Under the pieces are notes generated by a model. That model was not told the origin of the DNA. It saw nothing but the letters and a program-made list of their open reading frames with translations, and searched no databases. Shown piece by piece: positions 51,959 to 61,657 of a DNA stretch of 64,000 nt; within the stretch, counting starts at the first letter, position 1; the number at the start of each line of letters is the position of its first letter. Where the stretch lies: the NCBI RefSeq assembly GCF_900103285.1, contig NZ_FNGS01000003.1:235717-299716 (forward strand), in the 5' to 3' direction. The position numbers were made by a program, and so were the translations under genes. The DNA is from Siphonobacter aquaeclarae. GTDB taxonomy: Bacteria > Bacteroidota > Bacteroidia > Cytophagales > Spirosomataceae.

Positions 51959-52210
51959 ACAATGGTAAGGTTTAGCGAGTTAACGGGTTGGCAAACCCAA
52001 GAACCCGCAAAAAAAGGGAAAAAAAGGGATGCCACAAAACCGAGACCCGCTGTCTGTAGTGAATAACGGTATATGACCGGAGTTCTTGCCCGGCCGGACG
52101 AAGAAACATACGGTACATTTAGGAGGAAAGACGTAGTCCGTCAGATGATAACTTCCATTCAGCCAAAAAATTACCTGTACATACCGCTGGTATTTTTCTA
52201 AGGAATCGTC
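51959..52210. other. Intergenic region, nothing further recognised
   Basis: Between the divergent OmpA and fusA genes. A short A/G-rich stretch (AAAAAAAGGGAAAAAAAGGG-like, about 52008-52028) is present. I see no other gene or repeat. Confidence 0.4.
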
Positions 52211-52218
52211 TAATTTTG
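52211..52218 (+). promoter_or_regulatory. -7 element of fusA
   Basis: TAATTTTG matches TAnnTTTG, about 100 bases upstream of fusA; the -33 region is poor. Confidence 0.55.
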
Positions 52219-52320
52219 CACCCCGATTGCCGGAGTATAAAACCGAGCTTATCCGGAAGCCTGGCAATACTCCAAGGACTGACCAAAGGTTCGGAAACAA
52301 ACACAATCATAAAACCAATA

Positions 52321-54414
52321 ATGGCAAGAGATTTAAAGTACACGCGAAACATTGGTATTGCCGCCCACATCGACGCAGGGAAAACGACCACGACGGAACG
52401 TATTCTCTACTACGCCGGTGTAAGCCACAAGATCGGTGAAGTTCACGATGGTGCGGCCACGATGGACTGGATGGAGCAGGAGCAGGAACGTGGTATCACG
52501 ATTACCTCTGCTGCGACGACGGTTAACTGGAAGTACCGCGATCAGAGCTACCACATCAACATCATCGATACTCCGGGTCACGTTGACTTTACCGTAGAAG
52601 TAAACCGTTCACTGCGGGTACTCGACGGGCTGGTATTCCTCTTCAGCTCTGTTGACGGCGTAGAACCCCAGTCAGAAACCAACTGGCGTCTGGCTGACAA
52701 CTACAAAGTACCCCGTATCGGTTTCGTGAATAAAATGGACCGTTCCGGCGCCGACTTCCTCAACGTAGTGAAGCAGGTCAAGGAAATGCTGGGAAGCAAT
52801 GCAGTACCCCTGCAGCTGCCCATCGGTGCAGAAGATAGCTTCCGTGGCGTAGTTGACCTCGTCAACTTCCGCGGTATCATCTGGAACGAAGCAGACAAGG
52901 GTATGACGTTCGAAGTTGTCCCCATTCCGGAAGACATGATCGAAGAAGCTACCGAGTACCGCGAGAAACTTCTCGAGGCAGTAGCTGAATACGACGAGTC
53001 GCTGATGGAGAAATACTTCGAAGATCCCGAGTCGATCTCTGAAGACGAAATTCTCGCCGCTCTCCGCGCCGCTACGATCGAAATGAAGATCGTTCCGATG
53101 GTGTGCGGTTCTTCTTTCAAGAACAAAGGCGTTCAAACGATGCTTGACTATGTGATGGCCCTCATGCCGTCTCCGCTGGACAAGGAAGCCATCGTCGGAA
53201 CCAACCCGAACACCGACGCAGAAGTAGTACGTCATCCGAGCGAAAGCGATCCGTTTACGGCGCTTGCGTTCAAGATCGCTACTGACCCCTACGTAGGTCG
53301 TCTGTGCTTTGTTCGTGCCTACTCAGGTGTTCTCGAGGCTGGTTCTTATATCCTCAACACCCGTTCAGGCAACAAGGAGCGTATCTCCCGGATTTTCCAG
53401 ATGCACGCCAACAAGCAGAACTCCATCGAGCGTCTGTCTGCCGGTGACATCGGTGCCGTAGTAGGCTTCAAGGACATCAAGACGGGCGATACCCTTTGCG
53501 ATGAAAAGAACCCGATCGTTCTCGAATCGATGGAATTCCCGGATCCGGTTATCGGGTACGCAATCGAGCCGAAGAAGACTGCCGATCAGGACAACTTCTC
53601 GAAAGCGATTACGAAGCTCATCGAAGAAGATCCGACGCTGAAGGTTGAGACCAACGAAGAAACCGGCCAGACCATCATGCGTGGTATGGGTGAGCTTCAC
53701 CTCGAAATCATCATCGACCGGATGCGTCGTGAATTCAAGGTAGAAGTTAACCAGGGTGCTCCCCAGGTTGCTTACAAGGAAGCCCTCACGAAGAACGCCG
53801 AACACCGCGAAGTGTACAAGAAGCAGACGGGTGGTCGCGGTAAGTTTGCCGACATCGTATTCGAACTCGGGCCCCGCGAAGACGGCAAACCGGGTCTGGA
53901 ATTCGTCAACGAAATCGTGGGTGGTGTGATCCCCCGCGAATTCATCCCGGCTATCCAGAAGGGTTTTGACGAAGCGATGAAGAACGGTCCCCTCGCCGGC
54001 TACCAGATGGACTCCATGCGGGTTCGCCTCTTCCACGGTTCCTTCCACGATGTTGACTCCGATTCTCTGTCCTTCGAAATGGCAGCGCGTCTGGGTTACA
54101 AGGAAGCAGCCCGCTCGGCAGGTGCGAAACTCATGGAACCGATCATGGCTGTTGAAGTCCTCACGCCGGACGAATACACCGGTCCGATCACGGGTGACCT
54201 CAACCGTCGCCGCGGTATCATGAAGGGTATGGATACCCGTAACGGTGCCCAGGTGATCAAGGCTGACGTTCCCCTGTCAGAACTGTTTGGCTACGTAACC
54301 GACCTCCGGACGATGTCCTCAGGCCGCGCTACTGCCAACCTGACCTTCTCTCACTACGAATTCGTTCCGCAAAACATCGCTGACGAAGTAGTGAAGAAGG
54401 CGAAAGGAGTCTAA
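52321..54414 (+). CDS. fusA: Elongation factor G
   Basis: A 697-residue translational GTPase that moves tRNAs and mRNA through the ribosome. The GTPase boxes are [19 protein letters not shown] (G1), [10 protein letters not shown] (G2), DTPGHVDFT (G3), FVNKMDRSG (G4). Domains II-V follow in normal order and length; the ATG at 52321 ([12 protein letters not shown]) is standard. Codon use is strongly biased, as expected for a highly expressed gene. It is followed by rpsJ, as in the str operon, but rpsL and rpsG are not upstream. Confidence 0.98.
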   Translation: MARDLKYTRNIGIAAHIDAGKTTTTERILYYAGVSHKIGEVHDGAATMDWMEQEQERGITITSAATTVNWKYRDQSYHINIIDTPGHVDFTVEVNRSLRVLDGLVFLFSSVDGVEPQSETNWRLADNYKVPRIGFVNKMDRSGADFLNVVKQVKEMLGSNAVPLQLPIGAEDSFRGVVDLVNFRGIIWNEADKGMTFEVVPIPEDMIEEATEYREKLLEAVAEYDESLMEKYFEDPESISEDEILAALRAATIEMKIVPMVCGSSFKNKGVQTMLDYVMALMPSPLDKEAIVGTNPNTDAEVVRHPSESDPFTALAFKIATDPYVGRLCFVRAYSGVLEAGSYILNTRSGNKERISRIFQMHANKQNSIERLSAGDIGAVVGFKDIKTGDTLCDEKNPIVLESMEFPDPVIGYAIEPKKTADQDNFSKAITKLIEEDPTLKVETNEETGQTIMRGMGELHLEIIIDRMRREFKVEVNQGAPQVAYKEALTKNAEHREVYKKQTGGRGKFADIVFELGPREDGKPGLEFVNEIVGGVIPREFIPAIQKGFDEAMKNGPLAGYQMDSMRVRLFHGSFHDVDSDSLSFEMAARLGYKEAARSAGAKLMEPIMAVEVLTPDEYTGPITGDLNRRRGIMKGMDTRNGAQVIKADVPLSELFGYVTDLRTMSSGRATANLTFSHYEFVPQNIADEVVKKAKGV

Positions 54415-54417
54415 TTC

Positions 54418-54494
54418 TGTTTGCGGTCTTCGGTTTGCAGTTTTCAGTTGGGGAAACCCCCGAACTGAAAACTGTAAACCGAAAACTGAAAACA
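54418..54494. repeat. Inverted composite repeat (GTTTTCAGTTTTCGGT family), copy 2
   Basis: A 32-base left arm (54418-54449) and right arm (54463-54494) are inverse with four mismatches. The 13-base loop carries GGGG/CCCC that extends the hairpin. Both arms hold the units CAGTTTTCAGTT / AACTGAAAACTG. It fills most of the spacer between fusA and rpsJ. Confidence 0.85.
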
Positions 54495-54505
54495 AAAAAT
54501 ATCCC

Positions 54506-54533
54506 CCGCCGGAGTAAATGGTTCTTTCGGCGG
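54506..54533 (+). promoter_or_regulatory. Small hairpin upstream of rpsJ
   Basis: CCGCCG (54506-54511) and CGGCGG (54528-54533) can pair in the rpsJ leader. There is no T run, so it is not a terminator; a role in S10 expression is possible but unproven. Confidence 0.3.
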
Positions 54534-54576
54534 AGGGCCTGTGAAATCAGGCAAATTCACCGAACCAGTATACAAC

Positions 54577-54882
54577 ATGAGCCAAAAAATTCGCATTAAG
54601 CTCAAGTCATTTGACCACAACCTCGTGGACAAATCGGCTGAACGCATCGTAAAGGCTGTAAAAGCTACAGGTGCAGTGGTAAGCGGGCCCATCCCCTTGC
54701 CGACTGACAAGCAGATCTACACCGTTCTGCGTTCTCCGCACGTAAACAAGAAAGCCCGGGAGCAATTCCAGCTTTGCACCTACAAGCGTCTGATTGACAT
54801 CTACTCGACGTCGGCCAAGACCGTAGACGCCCTGATGAAGCTCGAGCTTCCCTCAGGTGTTGACGTGGAAATCAAAGTATAA
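54577..54882 (+). CDS. rpsJ: 30S ribosomal protein S10
   Basis: A 101-residue protein of the ribosome head, also a transcription antitermination partner (NusE). It starts [20 protein letters not shown], continues [20 protein letters not shown] and [15 protein letters not shown], and ends [11 protein letters not shown], all standard. A terminator follows; the S10 operon genes (rplC and others) are not next. Confidence 0.98.
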   Translation: MSQKIRIKLKSFDHNLVDKSAERIVKAVKATGAVVSGPIPLPTDKQIYTVLRSPHVNKKAREQFQLCTYKRLIDIYSTSAKTVDALMKLELPSGVDVEIKV

Positions 54883-54904
54883 TGTTTCGCTCATAAGCGT
54901 CTCG

Positions 54905-54935
54905 AAAGCCATCCGGAAACGGATGGCTTTCTTGT
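54905..54935 (+). terminator. Terminator of rpsJ
   Basis: AAAGCCATCCG (54905-54915) pairs with CGGATGGCTTT (54920-54930), then a T-rich stretch. Confidence 0.85.
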
Positions 54936-55041
54936 TTTTCGGTGTCTCAGTAACTGATTGGGAAACAGCTTCAGTCTCACTGGAAAATGGATTTCTTCTG
55001 TCTGTTAACCTTAACCATGGCCTACGGATATGTTTATATAG

Positions 55042-55049
55042 TATTTTTG
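55042..55049 (+). promoter_or_regulatory. -7 element of the glycosyltransferase gene
   Basis: TATTTTTG matches TAnnTTTG 46 bases before the start codon. Confidence 0.5.
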
Positions 55050-55094
55050 AAGTCAAATCCATTTATATACCCCCGTTCCCGTATAAAACACAGT

Positions 55095-55805
55095 ATGAAT
55101 TTGTCGATTATCGTTCCGGCCTATAACGAAGAAAAGACGATCCGATCGGTGCTGGAAAAGCTGAAAACCCTGGAATTATTACCTCCATTCGGAAAAGAAA
55201 TCATCGTCGTCAACGACTGTTCTTCCGACGATACCGAAAAGGTTGTCCGGGACTTTATCGCTGCCAATCCGGATCTTTCGCTGAAACTGCATTCTCACCC
55301 CGTAAACAAGGGTAAAGGTGCAGCCCTGCATACAGGGATACAGGAAGCCTCAGGCGACTATGTCATCGTTCAGGACGCTGATCTGGAGTATGATCCTGCT
55401 GAATTCAATATTCTCCTTAAACCGGTTCTCGACGGGTACGCCGATGTCGTTTACGGTTCCCGCTTTATGGGTGGCAATGCGCACCGTATTCTCTTTTTCT
55501 GGCATACCATCGGAAACAAATTCCTGACGTTTTTAAGCAACATGTTTTCCAACCTGAACCTGACGGATATGGAAACCTGTTACAAGCTCTTCCGCGCCGA
55601 TATTATCAAGAAAATAGACCTGAAGGAAAAGCGTTTCGGCTTCGAACCGGAAGTGACGGCCAAAGTCGCTAAAATATCCGGAATCCGGATTTATGAGGTA
55701 GGTATTTCCTATTACGGACGCACATATGAAGAAGGGAAAAAAATCAACTGGAAGGACGGTTTCAGGGCCATTTACTGCATCCTTCGCTACGGCTTATTAG
55801 GGTAG
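55095..55805 (+). CDS. Family 2 glycosyltransferase (dolichyl-phosphate-mannose-synthase-like)
   Basis: A 236-residue cytoplasmic or membrane-associated GT-A enzyme. MNLSIIVPAYNEEKTIRSVL is the nucleotide-sugar-binding start; EIIVVNDCSSDDTE and the DxD-like VQDADLEYDP bind metal and sugar nucleotide; YGSRFMGG is the acceptor-side motif. It probably transfers a sugar from a nucleotide donor to undecaprenyl phosphate. There is no C-terminal membrane domain. The ATG at 55095 removes a hydrophobic upstream extension. Confidence 0.9.
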   Translation: MNLSIIVPAYNEEKTIRSVLEKLKTLELLPPFGKEIIVVNDCSSDDTEKVVRDFIAANPDLSLKLHSHPVNKGKGAALHTGIQEASGDYVIVQDADLEYDPAEFNILLKPVLDGYADVVYGSRFMGGNAHRILFFWHTIGNKFLTFLSNMFSNLNLTDMETCYKLFRADIIKKIDLKEKRFGFEPEVTAKVAKISGIRIYEVGISYYGRTYEEGKKINWKDGFRAIYCILRYGLLG

Positions 55806-55807
55806 TA

Positions 55808-55837
55808 AAAAAGCGGCACGAAGGCCGCTTTTTTTGA
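55808..55837. terminator. Bidirectional terminator
   Basis: AAAGCGGC pairs with GCCGCTTT around a six-base loop, with A and T runs on the two sides, between convergent genes. Confidence 0.85.
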
Positions 55838-55854
55838 TTTGAATATTTCGGAAC

Positions 55855-58068
55855 TCAGCGTACAGGCGCGCTGATTACGCCCAGGTAACGCCCCATCCAG
55901 TATGGTAATAAAAAGGAGTCTCCGGCGCTTAATTCGCTGATTCCGTTTTCCTTCCGATCCAGTTTGAAGAGGTTCCGGTTGTGTTTCAGCTCGGGGCGTT
56001 CATCGGGCGGCAATACCTCCCGCGTGGTCTGTCCGCGGAAATTATCGGGGATAAACTCCAGGTCTTTCCGGTGGCTGTTGAGTACCTGCCATTCGATCAT
56101 ATCCAGCGGAAATTCCTTCAGGTACCAGACGGTTTCATCCAGACCGAAATCAGAGGTTCCCGTCATGGCATAGCAAAGATTCCAGAGGCCATTTTTCTCC
56201 GGTTTTTCAGCCTGCCAGTGATCGCGTATCGCCGCGAGGTATTGTTTCTTCAACCCTGCGTCAAAAGCGTACGGATACAGGCACCAGTAGGCAAGGAAAT
56301 ACATCTCGTCGTCGGAGTGATTCCAGGACTCGGACATATCTTTCGCATGCTGGTCGGCGTCGGCGGGAGCCTGACCTATCTCACGGATCGGCCGGAGCAG
56401 GTTTTCCAGGTAACCGTGCTTTTGCATGAGCTCATAGGCCTTTTCCCGGTATAGCTTCTTTCCCGTAAAATGATATGCCGCCTGGAGAAATCCGATGATG
56501 TTGGAGGAATAGAGTTTCCGGTCGCCGACGTTTTTCGGAAATCCGTTGACATACTCCGGGTTCCACTTGCCCCACAGCGTCGGTTTTCCGTCAAAATCGA
56601 TGAGGTACCAGTCGTGTTCGATAATCGCTGTCATGAGTTCATCCATGCGCCGGATGGCCCGCTGTTTGAGCTCGCCGTCCATCAGCCGGGCGACAAGCGT
56701 CAGGGTAAACATCTGGCCGACGGTCTGATCGCTGCTCGTTGTGCCCCGCCAGTCCCAGCCTTCGTCGGAGGCATGTACCCAGCCGTTGGTCATGCCGCCG
56801 TCCCACGGCTGATTCGAGAATTTGTGGTATCCGCGGCGTTCGAAGCCCCGGGCAAAATACCCCGGCATACCGGTGATGGTAAAGAGCCGGTCCATGGCGT
56901 CGAACGACTCCCGGAAATTTTGCAGCGCCTCCGGGTCTTTCGTCACCTTGTAGCGGAACAGCTGGCTGATGAGGTACATCGACGTCCAGAGATTGTCGCT
57001 GTCGCGTTGCCCCATTTCGAAGGTGGAGAGGTCTCCGTTTTTCTTCAGCCGGGAAACGTCGCAATTGAACCCATACCGGATATGCCGCTGCCGGACCTGT
57101 TTTTCATATGCTAAGGCCTTGTCTTCCAGTGTCATGCGCCCAAATCGAATCTCGCCCAGACCTTTATCGGTCAGGATAGAGACCGTCGCCCCCTCACCGG
57201 CGAACAACTGAAGCACCCGGTTGCCCGGCAGCCAGCGTTCTCCGAAATAATAATCATACTTCCCGTCCGCCCGCAGGCGAAACGCGCCCATCGCCGAGCC
57301 AAACCACAGCTCTTCACGGATAAAGGCCACGGCCGACAGTTCCGGTACCGGCAATTTTTTCTGCGCGATACCTTCCTGGCGGAACGTCGCGGCGTGGAGC
57401 AGGAGGTAGCCGGCGCGGGTACCGAGGCAGAGTTTATCGCCGGAAATGGCGAAACACGTCAGATCCGGCCGCTGAAAAACGGTGCGGATCGTGCCGTCAG
57501 CAGGGGAGAAGGCGGATACGGAATGGTCGCCAAGGATCAGAAACCGGCGACGTAGAGGATCGTAACAGAGACTTTTAACGACATCAGCAGCCAATTCGCC
57601 GCTCCAGGCAACGGCGCCGTTTTGCAGAAAACGCAGTGCTTTTCCGTCCGAGACAAGGAAGCTTTTGCCGTCGCCTCCACAGGCCATTTTAGCTCCGGGA
57701 AGTCCATGTCTCAGGAATACGGTACCCGCCCAGGCATTGCTGAAAACGGCCTGACTATCCAGGTACACCAGCTGCCCGTCGTGCGCAAACACCGACACCG
57801 GCCGGCGGTCTTTCATCGGAACATAGGCCGCTTTCGGTTCGAGGGTGCCGGGATACTGAAACCGCCCGCCCGCGGGATGGAGAATCTTTCCGGAAGCGAG
57901 TATTTCCGTGACGCCGTTGCGGTCGCAGGCAGCGGCTACCGGTAGTTCAGACGTATAAAACCGGACGGCATAGTCCTGCGTGTACGGCTCATCCCGGTAG
58001 GCGGGCCGCTTCGACTGGGAAGCGGCCGCACCTGCCAGGAAGCATAGCCAGAGCGTGATTTTTTTCAT
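55855..58068 (-). CDS. Exported propeller/helical-barrel protein, paralogue B
   Basis: A 737-residue protein with signal MKKITLWLCFLAGAAAS. Residues about 45-310 carry repeated strand units with Trp/Gly (AVFSNAWAGTVF, LWFGSAMGAFRLRADGKYDYY) and look like a beta-propeller. Residues 320-737 look like a helical (alpha/alpha) barrel: DSDNLWTSMYLISQLFRYKV, KWNPEYVNGFPKNVGDRKL (501-519), SWNHSDDEMYF (581-591). This barrel layout with conserved His/Asp/Trp suggests a carbohydrate-active enzyme, but I cannot assign a family. It follows paralogue A by two bases in an operon with a BNR sialidase-like gene. Confidence 0.75.
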   Translation of the reverse strand: MKKITLWLCFLAGAAASQSKRPAYRDEPYTQDYAVRFYTSELPVAAACDRNGVTEILASGKILHPAGGRFQYPGTLEPKAAYVPMKDRRPVSVFAHDGQLVYLDSQAVFSNAWAGTVFLRHGLPGAKMACGGDGKSFLVSDGKALRFLQNGAVAWSGELAADVVKSLCYDPLRRRFLILGDHSVSAFSPADGTIRTVFQRPDLTCFAISGDKLCLGTRAGYLLLHAATFRQEGIAQKKLPVPELSAVAFIREELWFGSAMGAFRLRADGKYDYYFGERWLPGNRVLQLFAGEGATVSILTDKGLGEIRFGRMTLEDKALAYEKQVRQRHIRYGFNCDVSRLKKNGDLSTFEMGQRDSDNLWTSMYLISQLFRYKVTKDPEALQNFRESFDAMDRLFTITGMPGYFARGFERRGYHKFSNQPWDGGMTNGWVHASDEGWDWRGTTSSDQTVGQMFTLTLVARLMDGELKQRAIRRMDELMTAIIEHDWYLIDFDGKPTLWGKWNPEYVNGFPKNVGDRKLYSSNIIGFLQAAYHFTGKKLYREKAYELMQKHGYLENLLRPIREIGQAPADADQHAKDMSESWNHSDDEMYFLAYWCLYPYAFDAGLKKQYLAAIRDHWQAEKPEKNGLWNLCYAMTGTSDFGLDETVWYLKEFPLDMIEWQVLNSHRKDLEFIPDNFRGQTTREVLPPDERPELKHNRNLFKLDRKENGISELSAGDSFLLPYWMGRYLGVISAPVR

Positions 58069-58070
58069 GG

Positions 58071-60248
58071 CTAACGGGTAGGCGCGCTGATGACGCCCAG
58101 GTAGCGGCCCATCCAGTACGGCAGGAGCCAGATATCGCCGGCACTATGCTCGGAAACGCCGTTTCCGCCCTTGCGGTCGATGCTGAAAAGATTGGCATTG
58201 TGCCGGTGAATGGGCGTTTCGTCCGGAGGAAGGACCTCTTTGAGCGTCTGGTTGCGGAAATTGGCCGGCAGCTTCTCGACGTCCTTGCGGTGGCTGTTGG
58301 AGATATTCCAGTCGATGAGGTCGAGCGGGTACTCCTGCAGGTACCAGACAGCTTCGGCGAGGTCAAAGGTTTTGGTCCCCGTCAATGCCGTGAAGATGTT
58401 CCAGGCGCCGTCTTTTTCCGGGCGTTCGGCCTGCCAGTGATCGAGGATAGACTGCTTGTATTTGGCTTTGAGGGCGTCGTTGAAGGCGTAGCGGAAGAGC
58501 CCCCAGTATCCGACGAAATACATTTCATCATCGGAGTGATTCCAGCCTTCCGACATGTGTTTGGCGTGGTCGTCGGCATCTTCCGGGGCCTGACCGATTT
58601 CCTTCATCGGGCGCATGAGGTTTTCCAGGTACCCGTGTTTTTCCATCAGTTCAAGGGCCTTCTTCTTGTATTTCTCCTTTTTGGTGAAATGATAGGCCGT
58701 CTGAAGCATAGCCGTGATGTTGGAGGAATTCAGCTTGCGGTCGCCAACGTTTTTCGGGAAGCCATTGACATATTCAGGATTCCATTTACCCCACATCGTC
58801 GGTTTTCCGTCGAAATCCACCAGGTACATATCATGTTCCAGAATATGACTCATGAGGGTATCAATGAGCGTAACCGCGCGGGTTTTGAGCGACGGTACAA
58901 GCTCCGCCATCGCCCCGAAGGCAAAAATATGGCCGATGACTTCGTCGCTGCTGGTCGTCGCCTTGTAGTCCCACCCGGCCTGCTGCGCATGCTGCCAGCG
59001 CTCGGGATCGCCCAGTTGGGAAATATAGCCGCTTCGTTCGAACGAGCGCGCCGGGAAACCCGGTACCGGATGGATGGTATAGAGGCGTTCCATTGCGTCG
59101 AGAGATTCCGTGCAATTCTGAAGAGCGTCCTGCTCTTTCGTCACAGCATAGCGGAAGATTTCGCCGGCCAGGTACATAGATGTCCACAGGCCGTCGTTGT
59201 CGGAATCAGCGAGGTAGCCCATGCCCAGGTTGCCTTTCTGCAGGCCGTCGAGCGAAGCATTGAAGCCATTCCGGATATGCCGGGAACGTACCTGCTGGTC
59301 GAAGAACTGCGCCTTTTCATGCAGCGTCATCTGCTTGAAAGTCAGCTCGGTAAGCCCCGCCGTGGTGAGGATCAGGACTGATTTGCCGTTTCCGGGCGCA
59401 ATGGCGGTCACCTGATTACCCGGCAGCCAGCGCTCGCCGTTGTAGTAATCGTACTTTCCGTCGGCGCGGAGGGAAAAAGCGCCGTCGGAGGTGCCGAACC
59501 AGGCTTTTCCGTCGACGACAGCTACCGCCGTAATATCCGTTACGGGGACTTTTTGTTGAAGCGTCGCTTTTTTCGTCGCCAGATCAACAGCCAGGTACCC
59601 GTTTGCGGTACCGACGTAAGCCGTCTTCGCCGTCAGGTCAAAGGCGGTAAAACCTTCCCCCGAAGCAATACGGATCAGTTTTTCTCCCGAAAGAATATAC
59701 AGTCCCTTTTTCCCCAATACCCAGAAACTGCCGTTCCGGAAGCGGATCTGACGGACTTCGTCTGCCGGCAACTGACCTTTCCAGAGAACGTTCGGTCCTT
59801 TTACGAGGTGCAGGGCCGATCCATCGGAAACGAGGAAGGTAAAATCCTTTCCGCCGGCAACTACCCGTGCCCCGGGAAGCTGGTGTTCGGCGTATACCTT
59901 ACCGGCCCACGCCTGGCTGAAAACGGCCTTGTCGCTCAGGTATATAAGCTGGTTTTCATAAGCGGTAATCGCGGCGAGTTTCCAGGTCTGTACGGTTCGG
60001 TAGCGTTTTTCCGGAACGAGTGTCCCGGGGTACAGAAAGCGGCCGTCATAGGTATGGAGCAGTCCGTTGCCGGAGAGTACCTGTATAGTACCGTTGCGAT
60101 CGGCGGCAACGCTGCTCAGTGCGGGCGCATCCGAATAGTATTTTATGGCATAGTCCTGCCAGAATGGTTTGTCGGCATGTACCTGGCCTAAAACCGACCA
60201 GGTATTCAGGAAGAAAAGGAAGAAAAGTACGCGCATGGGATTTTTCAT
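58071..60248 (-). CDS. Exported propeller/helical-barrel protein, paralogue A
   Basis: A 725-residue protein with signal MKNPMRVLFFLFFLNTWSVL. It aligns end to end with paralogue B: AFSLRADGKYDYYNGERWLP, SDNDGLWTSMYLAGEIFRYA, WNPEYVNGFPKNVGDRKLNS, SEGWNHSDDEMYFVGYWGLF, and the same ending WMGRYLGVISAP. The two clearly arose by tandem duplication, with the C-terminal barrel the better conserved half. Its start overlaps the end of the BNR gene by four bases (ATGA), so translation is coupled. Confidence 0.75.
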   Translation of the reverse strand: MKNPMRVLFFLFFLNTWSVLGQVHADKPFWQDYAIKYYSDAPALSSVAADRNGTIQVLSGNGLLHTYDGRFLYPGTLVPEKRYRTVQTWKLAAITAYENQLIYLSDKAVFSQAWAGKVYAEHQLPGARVVAGGKDFTFLVSDGSALHLVKGPNVLWKGQLPADEVRQIRFRNGSFWVLGKKGLYILSGEKLIRIASGEGFTAFDLTAKTAYVGTANGYLAVDLATKKATLQQKVPVTDITAVAVVDGKAWFGTSDGAFSLRADGKYDYYNGERWLPGNQVTAIAPGNGKSVLILTTAGLTELTFKQMTLHEKAQFFDQQVRSRHIRNGFNASLDGLQKGNLGMGYLADSDNDGLWTSMYLAGEIFRYAVTKEQDALQNCTESLDAMERLYTIHPVPGFPARSFERSGYISQLGDPERWQHAQQAGWDYKATTSSDEVIGHIFAFGAMAELVPSLKTRAVTLIDTLMSHILEHDMYLVDFDGKPTMWGKWNPEYVNGFPKNVGDRKLNSSNITAMLQTAYHFTKKEKYKKKALELMEKHGYLENLMRPMKEIGQAPEDADDHAKHMSEGWNHSDDEMYFVGYWGLFRYAFNDALKAKYKQSILDHWQAERPEKDGAWNIFTALTGTKTFDLAEAVWYLQEYPLDLIDWNISNSHRKDVEKLPANFRNQTLKEVLPPDETPIHRHNANLFSIDRKGGNGVSEHSAGDIWLLPYWMGRYLGVISAPTR

Positions 60249-61417
60249 TGAGTAAGGTGTTGGGGATCGACCACGACATGCTTGATGGATTTGTGTTGAT
60301 TATCAGCGTGATGCGAATAGGTCATGTGCAAAAGGCCGTCGGGCGACTGAATCAGACTCGGGTAGGAGTAGCCTCCCTGCCCGGCCGGATGATCTTCGAT
60401 TCGGGTTTTCCACTTCCAGGTCCGGCCTTCGTCATCTGAAAGGTACAGGCTCAGGATATGGCGTCCGTTGTCGATATCGTTTCCGAGAAAGGCCCACTTC
60501 CCGTTTTTCAATACCAACAATTCCACGCTGGCGGTATTCGGAATATCGGTTTTGCGGGAAGCTGTCCAGCTCTGTCCGTTATCACGGGATTCGCTGACAT
60601 GCACCCGGGTGGGCTCGCTGCCGCTATCCCGGGCGTATGCGACGATCGTGCCGTCTTTCCGTTGCGCAAGGGCCGGTTGAATGGGGCCACGGCCAACGAG
60701 CGGGCGGCCGGGCAGCCAGGTCGCCCCTTTGTCGTCCGAAATCGCCATGATTGACAGGTTGAAACCGTCTGAATACAGCGGCAGAATAATACGTCCATTG
60801 GCCTGCACCAGTGGTTTGATGCGGGTCATCCAGCCAATGCTGCGCTTGCCGGCGTCTTTGGCGGCTTCCCGGATCTGATCATCGTACCGGGGCGCATATC
60901 CGGCCCAGCCTTCGTGGGCAGAGGGAAGCTCTTTGAGCCGGGCGGCAACTTCTTCGGCAAATTCTGGTCCGGGTTTGAGGAGGATGTTGTCCTGATGGTT
61001 CCAGACGGGCGAACCGTCTTTCCCGTAGTCGGTGGCGGTTTTATAGCGGAGGATGGAATATTCCCACTGATTGGCCTGCACGGCAATCCAGACGAGGAAT
61101 AATGTTCCTTCCTGATTCAGAAAAAGAACCGGATTGCAATCGGGCAGGTGAGGAGTATCGGCCATTTCAAAGGGAGTACTCCAGGTTTTGGCGCCTTTTT
61201 TGAGCCGGGCGCCCATGATTTTCACGTCGTCAGCCGTGCGCTCGCCGCTTCCGTAAAACCAGACGGCAAGAAAATCGCCGTTGGGGAGCGCGACGATACT
61301 GCTGCCATGCACGTGTTTTTCCTGCGGGGGAAAGATCAGTTCTTCCCGGACGACGGGTTTTTGTGCGGTAGCGGCGCTTCCGGTCAAAAGAAGCAAAACG
61401 AGCAGTTTTCGAATCAT
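60245..61417 (-). CDS. Exported BNR sialidase-like glycosidase
   Basis: A 390-residue exported protein, signal MIRKLLVLLLLTGSAATA. It belongs to the BNR_2 sialidase superfamily: HGSSIVALPNGDFLAVWFYG near the start and Asp-box-like SDDKGATW, SRDNGQSW, SDDEGRTW. Family members include exo-alpha-sialidases and other glycosidases acting on plant and algal sugars, so the real substrate is open. It is first in a three-gene operon with the propeller/barrel paralogues, which suggests they act on the same polymer. Confidence 0.85.
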   Translation of the reverse strand: MIRKLLVLLLLTGSAATAQKPVVREELIFPPQEKHVHGSSIVALPNGDFLAVWFYGSGERTADDVKIMGARLKKGAKTWSTPFEMADTPHLPDCNPVLFLNQEGTLFLVWIAVQANQWEYSILRYKTATDYGKDGSPVWNHQDNILLKPGPEFAEEVAARLKELPSAHEGWAGYAPRYDDQIREAAKDAGKRSIGWMTRIKPLVQANGRIILPLYSDGFNLSIMAISDDKGATWLPGRPLVGRGPIQPALAQRKDGTIVAYARDSGSEPTRVHVSESRDNGQSWTASRKTDIPNTASVELLVLKNGKWAFLGNDIDNGRHILSLYLSDDEGRTWKWKTRIEDHPAGQGGYSYPSLIQSPDGLLHMTYSHHADNQHKSIKHVVVDPQHLTQ

Positions 61418-61599
61418 ACAGGAAAGAGAATCAGTAGAGCATGTTCAGGCGCCGGACCGGCGAAGCGACTGACCGGTACGGCAAAAAACAATCCCAGCAT
61501 CCGGCACAGGAAGTCCTTCCCAGTATACTCCGCAACCGGTGGGCCGGGCTATCGGTAACCTGATTTTACGGCGGAAAAGCCAGCGGTCGCTGCCGTGCA

Positions 61600-61634
61600 A
61601 AAGAAAAGCCGGCCGGATGACGATCCGGCCGGCT
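61600..61634 (-). terminator. Terminator of gdhA
   Basis: AGCCGGCCGGAT (61607-61618) and ATCCGGCCGGCT (61623-61634) form a perfect 12-base stem with a four-base loop; a T-rich run follows on the minus strand. The rest of 61418-61599 shows nothing recognisable. Confidence 0.9.
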
Positions 61635-61657
61635 CTGGAAACCAGGGAAAAGGAAAA

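Noticed and set aside
58146..59381. A 411-codon plus-strand frame opposite paralogue A
   Set aside because: Antisense to the better conserved paralogue; the same frame is broken in paralogue B.
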